Assembly: GCA_030043285.1 (NCBI GenBank)
Contig: JASHXZ010000207.1
Coordinates: forward strand, 1 to 5,396
Direction of reading: 5' to 3'
DNA from: Xanthobacteraceae bacterium
GTDB lineage: Bacteria > Pseudomonadota > Alphaproteobacteria > Rhizobiales > Xanthobacteraceae
Length of the DNA stretch: 5,396 nt
A program made the position numbers and the translations under genes. Position 1 is the stretch's first letter. The number at the start of each line of letters is the position of its first letter. A model generated the notes under the pieces. That model was not told the origin of the DNA, did no database searches, and saw only the letters and a program-made list of their open reading frames with translations. Shown in pieces: positions 1 to 5,396 of this stretch.

Positions 1-460
1 GCCAGCCGGTCGGCCGCCTGCCCGTGAACTTCTCGATCAGCGCGACCGATTGACGGATCACCGCGCGCTGGTCCTCGATCTGCTGGATCGGCATCTGCAC
101 ATAGGCGTGCGCCATGAATTCCCAGCCGGCGTCGCGGGCCGCGGTGGCGACCTCCGGATAGGTCTCGCAGACCTTGGCGTTGATCGACATGGTCGGCGTG
201 ACGCCGGCCGCTTGCAGCGCGCGCAGCAAGCGCCAGAAACCGACCCGCATGCCGTATTCGTACCAGGTCCAGTTCGGCATGTCGGGAATGGCGCTCTGGC
301 CCATGGGTGCTTGCGATATCTGCCGCGCCATCGGCCGCGTGATCTCCCATTCCTCGATGTTGACCACCGACCAGACCACCATGCGCGCCTTCCCCGGCAG
401 CTTGAGCGGCGGCCGGGTGAACGGCGACGAGTAGGGCAGGCGCTCGCGCGGCAACGTCAT
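1..460 (-). CDS. PuuE-like / CE4 polysaccharide deacetylase family protein, partial (N-terminal 153 residues)
   Basis: The gene starts at the ATG on the minus strand at 460-458 and runs off the left edge without a stop, so only about the first half of a protein usually near 300 residues is present. The start is supported by GGAGG seven bases upstream. Visible landmarks are a beta-strand-like segment at residues 27-35 (MVVWSVVNI) followed by E36-E37, an aromatic stretch NWTWYEYG at 63-70, TMSINAKV at 90-97, and GWEFMAHAY at 112-120 with a candidate metal-ligand H118. These resemble the PuuE-like branch of the NodB-homology (CE4) fold, whose members hydrolyse amide bonds in N-acetylated sugars or in allantoin-type compounds. 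The classical TFDD catalytic motif is replaced by VNIEE, so the substrate is uncertain and chitin-type deacetylation should not be assumed. No signal peptide is evident. It lies 27 bp after the glycosyltransferase stop and is probably co-transcribed with it. The fold assignment is fairly sure; the activity is not. Confidence 0.7.
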   Translation of the reverse strand, partial: MTLPRERLPYSSPFTRPPLKLPGKARMVVWSVVNIEEWEITRPMARQISQAPMGQSAIPDMPNWTWYEYGMRVGFWRLLRALQAAGVTPTMSINAKVCETYPEVATAARDAGWEFMAHAYVQMPIQQIEDQRAVIRQSVALIEKFTGRRPTGW

Positions 461-467
461 GGTGGTA

Positions 468-472
468 CCTCC
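468..472 (-). promoter_or_regulatory. Ribosome-binding site of the deacetylase-family gene
   Basis: On the minus strand this reads GGAGG and ends seven bases before the ATG at 460-458. It is the strongest Shine-Dalgarno match in the cluster and fixes the start of a gene that has no stop in the window. It lies inside the 27-bp gap after the glycosyltransferase stop codon (490-488). Confidence 0.7.
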
Positions 473-487
473 AGGTGGGCGGCGTTC

Positions 488-1726
488 CTATGCGCCAGGC
501 TGCATTTGATCAAGCCGATTGAGCAAGCGACCCCAGCGCTCAAAAGCTTGTGCCCGGCTAAATCGCGTTTCCAATAAGGCGCGCGCCCGTGCGCCCATTT
601 GCGCCACGGCGTTCGGGTCGCGGGCGAGCCGCTGGAGGATGCCTATCAACGTGGCGGCGTCGCCCGGCTTGACGGCGAAGCCGCAGCTTTGCGCCGTCAC
701 CAATCGGCCAAGTTCGCCGTCCGGATCGCCGATCATCACAATGGGCCGGCCGGCGGCCGCAATGCCGTAAAATTTGCTCGGCACCAGCAAACCTTCGACC
801 CTCGGATTGAGCGAGATCCAATGCGCGTCGCACACGCCGAGCGATTGCGCCAACGCTTGGCGCGGCTGATACGGCATGAAGCGAAACGAGCCGGCCAAGC
901 CGTAGCGTTCGACGGCGCTGCGCAGCTCCTGGTATCGCTTGCCGCCGCCGATCATCGCAAAGACGAAACGGGCATCGTCGCGCAAACTTGCGGCGGCGGC
1001 GAGCACGGTTTCGAATTGGTGAGCCCGGCCCAGATTGCCCGAATAGCCGAAGACAAATTTGTCTTGGAGCCCCCAAGCGTGGCGAAGCGGGTTATCCGCC
1101 TGGGCTACGGGCCGCAATTCCAGATCGTTGCACCAGTTCGGGATGACATGAATGCGCGCCGGCGCAACGCCGAGCGCGGCGAGTTTCTCGGCCATCAGTT
1201 CGCCAAGGACGACATTGGCCTCGGCCGCCTGCAGCGAACGGTCGCGCCGGCGCGCGAGCTGCCGCGCCAAAACCGGGCTGCGGACCAACGGCACGTCGAG
1301 CGCTACGGCGATCTCGGGATAAAGGTCCTGCAGCCAGTTGATCAGCCCGGCGCCGCGCCGGCGCGCCGCCGCCAAGACCGGCAACGACAGGAGCGGCGGA
1401 TCGGTCTTGGTAACGATGAGATCGCCCGGCCGGGCGAGCCCGGTAAGGCGCCGCCGCGCCGAGCGGTAAAACGTCAGATAGTCGAGCGATCGCCCGACGA
1501 GGCTGCCGCGGCCGAACCGGCTCGACGGCACGCGATGGACCTGTACGCCGTTGACGGTTTCGAATTCCGGCAGCGACGTCCGCGGCGCATCGTAGATCTG
1601 CGCGCTGGTGACGACCGCAACCTCGCGCCCCTTTTCGGCCAAATGGAAAGCGAGATCGGACAGGATTTGGCTCGTTGCCGAATGATCCGGGAAAAAGAAG
1701 CGATTGACGAAAATCAGGCGCCGCAT
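488..1726 (-). CDS. Glycosyltransferase family 4 (WbuB-like, GT-B fold)
   Basis: This is a complete 412-residue protein, a normal length for GT4 enzymes, which transfer a sugar from a nucleotide-sugar donor to a glycan or lipid-linked acceptor at the cytoplasmic face of the membrane. The N-terminal acceptor domain opens with FVNRFFFPDHSATSQ (6-20), a signature of WbuB/WcaI-like enzymes, followed by TKTDPPLL (106-113) and WLQDLYPE (131-138). IPNWCN (195-200) marks the hinge. The C-terminal donor domain has FGYSGNLGRAH (226-236), IGGGKR (259-264), and E311 with VPSKFYGIAAAGRP (315-328), the region that holds nucleotide-sugar contacts in GT4. There is no signal peptide or clear membrane segment. 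It starts nine bases after the xylose synthase stop, so translational coupling is likely. UDP-xylose from the preceding gene is a possible donor, but family similarity cannot show donor or acceptor. The family is secure; the WbuB subgroup is from memory of its motifs. Confidence 0.9.
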   Translation of the reverse strand: MRRLIFVNRFFFPDHSATSQILSDLAFHLAEKGREVAVVTSAQIYDAPRTSLPEFETVNGVQVHRVPSSRFGRGSLVGRSLDYLTFYRSARRRLTGLARPGDLIVTKTDPPLLSLPVLAAARRRGAGLINWLQDLYPEIAVALDVPLVRSPVLARQLARRRDRSLQAAEANVVLGELMAEKLAALGVAPARIHVIPNWCNDLELRPVAQADNPLRHAWGLQDKFVFGYSGNLGRAHQFETVLAAAASLRDDARFVFAMIGGGKRYQELRSAVERYGLAGSFRFMPYQPRQALAQSLGVCDAHWISLNPRVEGLLVPSKFYGIAAAGRPIVMIGDPDGELGRLVTAQSCGFAVKPGDAATLIGILQRLARDPNAVAQMGARARALLETRFSRAQAFERWGRLLNRLDQMQPGA

Positions 1727-1735
1727 GCCCCCACC

Positions 1736-2758
<1,023 letters not shown>

Positions 2759-2766
2759 GTGGCCGT

Positions 2767-2770
2767 TCCT
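2767..2770 (-). promoter_or_regulatory. Ribosome-binding site of the UDP-xylose synthase gene
   Basis: On the minus strand this reads AGGA, eight bases before the ATG at 2758-2756. It is a modest match but is well placed within the 47-bp gap after the carbamoyltransferase stop. I see no terminator or promoter in this gap, which fits co-transcription. Confidence 0.6.
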
Positions 2771-2805
2771 GAAGAACTATCCAGCTAGCGCGTCATGATT
2801 TTAGA

Positions 2806-4602
2806 CTAGCACGCTGCCGGCAAGCGGCGCAGCCAGTAATTGCCCAGGACCAGAACGTCCATATTGGTGCGCAGGAAGCAGTCGAGTGCTTCCTCCGGCC
2901 GGCACACCACCGGTTCGTTCTCGTTGAACGAGGTGTTGAGCACCATCGGCACCCCGGTCAGCTGCGCAAACGCCGCGATCAGGGCGTGAAAGCGCGGATT
3001 GGCGGCGCGCTCGACAGTCTGCAGCCGGCCGGTGCCGTCGACGTGGGTCACCGCCGGTATCCTGTCGCGGCGGTCGGGGCGGACGGCAATGACTTCGAGC
3101 ATGAACGGCGCATCGACGTCGCGTTCGAACCAGTCGGTGACGGCTTCGCGCAGCACCGACGGCGCGAACGGCCGGAACGATTCGCGGCGCTTGATCTTGG
3201 CGTTGAGCATTTCCTTGATGTCGGCGCGGCGCGGGTCGGCCAAGATCGAACGATTACCGAGCGCGCGCGGCCCCCACTCCATGCGGCCGGCGAACCAGCC
3301 GACCACGAGCCCGTCGGCAAGCGCGCGCGCCGCGGCGTCGATCAGTTCGGCATCGTCATCGAAGCGCCGCAGCAGGCAGCCTTCGCCGGCGATCGCATCA
3401 CGCCGCTGGTCGAGGACCGCGCCAAGCTCGGCGTCGGAGAATGACGGTCCCCAATACGCATGGGTCATGGTCGCAGTGCGCCCGCCATGGCGATGCCAGA
3501 TCGCGCAGGCAGCGCCGAGCGCGCCGCCGGCATCGCCGGCTGCCGGCTGCACGTAAAGCTGCTTAAAGCCAGTGCGGTCCAAAACCTTGCCATTGGCGAC
3601 CGAGTTGTAGGCGCAGCCACCGGCCAGGGCGAGCGCGGCACGGCCGTAGCGCCGCTGCAAACTCTGCAGCAGATGAAAGAACGCATCCTCGTAGACGGCT
3701 TGCGTCGCCCAGGCGAGGTCGCGATGGCGCTCCTCGATCGGATCATCGGGCCCACGCGGCGGCCCGAGCGCATCGACCAGCGCCGGCGAATAGAGCGGGC
3801 CGAACACCGGCGCGCCGTCGGGCCATTCGAAGCTGATGTCGTCGGTATGATGGCGGAAATATTTCAAGTCGAGCGCAAAGCCGCCGTCATCGCGCAGCGT
3901 CAAGAGCCGCTGCACCGCGGTGCGGCGCGACGGCCCGCCGTAGGCGGCAAGCCCCATCAGCTTGTACTCGTCGCCATAATGCGGAAAGCCGAGATATTGC
4001 GTCATCGCCTGGTAGAAAACGCCGAGCGAATGCGGAAACAGAATGCGGCCGTCGAGCGAGAGCGCCGTGCCGGAGCCAGAACCCCACGCCGCGCTGGCGA
4101 AATCACCAAAGCCGTCGACCGACACTGCGACGCTTTCCGCAAACGGCGACGCATAGAACGCCGAAGCCAGATGCGCGCGATGATGCTCGACCTGCACGAG
4201 CCTGCCGGCAAACGGCCGGCCGGGCAGGGCGCCAAGCGCGTCGGCGATGCTCGCCACTTGCCTGCGGTTCTTCAGCTTGGCGGCAAGCAGTCGCGGGCTC
4301 GGCCGGCCGGCCAGCACGTAGCGGAGCTTGCGGAAAAAATTGGCCCGCGCGCTGCGATTGACCGCCACATGGGTCACATCGCCGAGATCAATCTTCGCCT
4401 CGCGGAGACAATAGGCGATGGCCTGCGACGGAAACCCGGCCCAATGCTTGACGCGGCGAAAACGCTCCTCCTCGGCCGCAGCCACAAGCTCGCCGCCGCG
4501 CACAAGACAAGCCGCGGCGTCGGCGTGGTGGGCGTTAAGGCCGAGGATGATCAAGTCCGAGGGCATGCAAGGATGTGGTGCTGACGAACTTGGAAGAGAC
4601 AT
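2806..4602 (-). CDS. Carbamoyltransferase (NodU/TobZ/CmcH family)
   Basis: This complete 598-residue protein has the full two-domain layout of the family, which transfers a carbamoyl group from carbamoyl phosphate to a hydroxyl (often on a sugar) through an ATP-derived carbamoyladenylate. The N-terminal Kae1-like domain shows LGLNAHHADAA (20-30), the metal-binding HHRAH (140-144; H140 and H144), SVDGFGD (161-167), DEYKLMGLAAYG (211-222), LAGGCAYNSVANGKV (326-340) and AAGDAGG (354-360; D357). The C-terminal YrdC-like domain shows MEWGPRALGNRS (441-452), RESFRPFAPSVL (473-484) and NTSFNENEPVV (556-566). All expected motifs are intact, so the enzyme is probably active. The first ATG is preferred over M13 because it has GGTGAG eight bases upstream, although conserved homology begins near residue 16. 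It is the first gene of the leftward cluster, suggesting carbamoylation of the glycan made there. The substrate is unknown; NodU itself modifies Nod factors, but no other nod genes are visible. The family is very secure. Confidence 0.95.
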   Translation of the reverse strand: MSLPSSSAPHPCMPSDLIILGLNAHHADAAACLVRGGELVAAAEEERFRRVKHWAGFPSQAIAYCLREAKIDLGDVTHVAVNRSARANFFRKLRYVLAGRPSPRLLAAKLKNRRQVASIADALGALPGRPFAGRLVQVEHHRAHLASAFYASPFAESVAVSVDGFGDFASAAWGSGSGTALSLDGRILFPHSLGVFYQAMTQYLGFPHYGDEYKLMGLAAYGGPSRRTAVQRLLTLRDDGGFALDLKYFRHHTDDISFEWPDGAPVFGPLYSPALVDALGPPRGPDDPIEERHRDLAWATQAVYEDAFFHLLQSLQRRYGRAALALAGGCAYNSVANGKVLDRTGFKQLYVQPAAGDAGGALGAACAIWHRHGGRTATMTHAYWGPSFSDAELGAVLDQRRDAIAGEGCLLRRFDDDAELIDAAARALADGLVVGWFAGRMEWGPRALGNRSILADPRRADIKEMLNAKIKRRESFRPFAPSVLREAVTDWFERDVDAPFMLEVIAVRPDRRDRIPAVTHVDGTGRLQTVERAANPRFHALIAAFAQLTGVPMVLNTSFNENEPVVCRPEEALDCFLRTNMDVLVLGNYWLRRLPAAC

Positions 4603-4610
4603 ATCGATAT

Positions 4611-4616
4611 CTCACC
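4611..4616 (-). promoter_or_regulatory. Ribosome-binding site deciding the carbamoyltransferase start
   Basis: On the minus strand this reads GGTGAG and ends eight bases before the ATG at 4602-4600. The alternative in-frame ATG at 4566-4564 has only pyrimidine-rich sequence upstream and no Shine-Dalgarno match, so the longer protein is preferred. The ATG lies at one edge of the 10-bp palindrome ATATCGATAT (4601-4610). Confidence 0.6.
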
Positions 4617-4650
4617 GCTGCGTCTAAGGGCTGGCTGTATACCGGCGATG

Positions 4651-4679
4651 TTTACAACCGAGGACCGGTCATCGATAAT
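4651..4679 (+). promoter_or_regulatory. Sigma70-like promoter for the HD-domain gene
   Basis: TTTACA at 4651-4656 matches the -35 consensus at five of six bases. GATAAT at 4674-4679 matches the -10 consensus at five of six, and the spacer is exactly 17 bp. The -10 ends 20 bases before the ATG at 4700, so the leader would be very short, with transcription starting near 4686 just ahead of the ribosome-binding site. The spacer contains the palindrome GACCGGTC (4663-4670), which could be an operator. This is a sequence match only, in the 97-bp gap between divergent genes. I found no equally good promoter pointing left. Confidence 0.6.
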
Positions 4680-4686
4680 GGCGGGT

Positions 4687-4691
4687 GGGAG
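4687..4691 (+). promoter_or_regulatory. Ribosome-binding site of the HD-domain gene
   Basis: GGGAG lies eight bases before the ATG at 4700. It supports this start over the ATG at 4695, which reads only Met-Gln before a TGA stop that overlaps the chosen start. Confidence 0.6.
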
Positions 4692-4699
4692 AATATGCA

Positions 4700-5396
4700 A
4701 TGAAAACAGCAGATTGGACAGAGACAGCGCTTTGGGGGCACCTAATGGGTTTAGGCAATTCAGCTGAATCCACCCGTCATTACGTTAGGGGCTGGCTAGA
4801 CGACGTGCAGACTCTGGTCGCAAAAGCGAGCACCTCGCCCTTGAACTTTACGCTCCACGACGACGGGCATAGCTATCGCGTCGCGCAAAGGATGGTCGAT
4901 CTAATTCCAGATGAAACATTAAGCCGCTTGTCGGATTGCGAGTTGGCGTTACTTATCTTGTCCGCATATCTCCACGACATTGGAATGAATCCTAACTACG
5001 ACACTATTCTAAAAATTCGCGCGTTTCTCCTTACTGGAAATTCCGACCTTTCCACAATGGAAGCGGATTGTCTGCAAAAATGGCTAGACGAAACCCATCC
5101 AGGAATGCAGCCGCCGTTGTGGCAAACTCTCCCCGATGACGAACGTATTGAACAAATTGAACGTCTAGCCGCGTACTATTGTCGCTTTAGACATAATGAC
5201 TGGAGTGAAGAATTCATATCGGAAAAGGGTAAGATCGCCACCCATGCGCCATACGGCTTGTTCGTTCAGGATTTAACTGCGCTGTGCAAGAGTCACCACT
5301 TTGGCATGCAAGAACTCATGTCGCCTAGCTTCGACCTCCGCATCGTCGGGACGGATAATCGGCTGGTAAATCTCCGCTATTTGGCGGCCATTCTTA
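4700..5396 (+). CDS. HD-superfamily phosphohydrolase domain protein (HD-CE-like), partial (N-terminal 232 residues)
   Basis: An uninterrupted frame starts at ATG 4700 and continues past the right edge, giving 232 codons without a stop. The HD metal-binding pattern is clear: a first histidine in LHDDGHSYRV (52-61; H57), the HD doublet in SAYLHDIGMN (88-97; H92-D93), then RFRHND (162-167; H165) and CKSHHFG (196-202; H199/H200). The end, NLRYLAAIL (224-232), matches the point where related proteins continue with a conserved acidic helix. The order and spacing resemble the HD-CE type described in predicted prokaryotic conflict systems, in which the HD domain is often joined to an Hsp90-like ATPase; that domain would lie outside the window. 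No signal peptide or membrane segment is seen. It is divergent from the glycan cluster and has much lower GC, suggesting separate acquisition. HD fold: high confidence; HD-CE subtype: moderate; defence role: inference. An ordinary HD nucleotidase is the main alternative. Confidence 0.7.
   Translation, partial: MKTADWTETALWGHLMGLGNSAESTRHYVRGWLDDVQTLVAKASTSPLNFTLHDDGHSYRVAQRMVDLIPDETLSRLSDCELALLILSAYLHDIGMNPNYDTILKIRAFLLTGNSDLSTMEADCLQKWLDETHPGMQPPLWQTLPDDERIEQIERLAAYYCRFRHNDWSEEFISEKGKIATHAPYGLFVQDLTALCKSHHFGMQELMSPSFDLRIVGTDNRLVNLRYLAAIL

Noticed and set aside
50..577. A 175-codon plus-strand open frame at the left end.
   Set aside because: It is antisense to the deacetylase-family gene and the end of the glycosyltransferase gene, and its His/Arg-rich sequence matches no family I know.
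3460..4584. A 374-codon plus-strand open frame.
   Set aside because: It is antisense to the carbamoyltransferase, has low-complexity Arg/Ala-rich translation and shows no family motif, so it is a composition shadow.
2806..4602. The carbamoyltransferase as a symbiotic nodU gene.
   Set aside because: Family motifs do not separate NodU from other carbamoyltransferases, and there is no visible nod box or nodABC gene, so the symbol was withheld.
4601..4610. The palindrome ATATCGATAT at the carbamoyltransferase start as an operator or recombination site.
   Set aside because: It is short, AT-rich and overlaps the start codon, with no second copy or flanking repeat in the window, so chance is a sufficient explanation.
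4636..4641. TATACA on the minus strand as the -10 box of the carbamoyltransferase operon.
   Set aside because: It matches the consensus at only four of six bases and no acceptable -35 lies 16-18 bp upstream. The operon promoter remains unidentified.

Overview
The window has two compositionally different parts. Positions 1 to about 4602 are GC-rich (67% in one line counted by hand) and hold four genes, all on the minus strand, with gaps of 47, 9 and 27 bp. From about 4700 to the end is one plus-strand gene of clearly lower GC (about 47% over four hand-counted lines) that runs off the right edge. The GC-rich coding style, the protein families and a GC-rich palindromic repeat of a type I associate with Bradyrhizobium-like genomes suggest an alphaproteobacterium, probably Hyphomicrobiales. 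This placement is an inference, because there is no rRNA or other phylogenetic marker.

In order of transcription (right to left), the minus-strand cluster encodes: a NodU/TobZ-type O-carbamoyltransferase (4602-2806); a UDP-glucuronate decarboxylase, i.e. UDP-xylose synthase (2758-1736); a WbuB-like family 4 glycosyltransferase (1726-488); and the N-terminal half of a PuuE-like/CE4 polysaccharide-deacetylase-fold protein (460-1, cut by the left edge). The close spacing and shared direction suggest one operon for a surface or secreted glycan. UDP-xylose would be made from UDP-glucuronate, a sugar would be transferred to a glycan or carrier, and the product would be decorated by carbamoylation and possibly trimmed by an amide-bond hydrolase. 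The final product cannot be read from the sequence.

An 11-bp-arm GC-rich hairpin sits at the junction of the xylose synthase and glycosyltransferase genes. It encodes the last eight residues of the synthase and contains a GGAGG that could be the glycosyltransferase ribosome-binding site, so it may couple translation of the two.

The right-hand gene (4700 onward) starts divergently from the carbamoyltransferase across a 97-bp intergenic region, which carries a good sigma70-like promoter pointing right. It encodes an HD-superfamily phosphohydrolase domain resembling the HD-CE type found in predicted prokaryotic conflict (defence) proteins, often next to an Hsp90-like ATPase domain. The strand switch, the drop in GC and the unrelated function suggest the left border of a transferred segment. 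This is the most promising lead in the window, but the gene is incomplete and its C-terminal domains are not visible.
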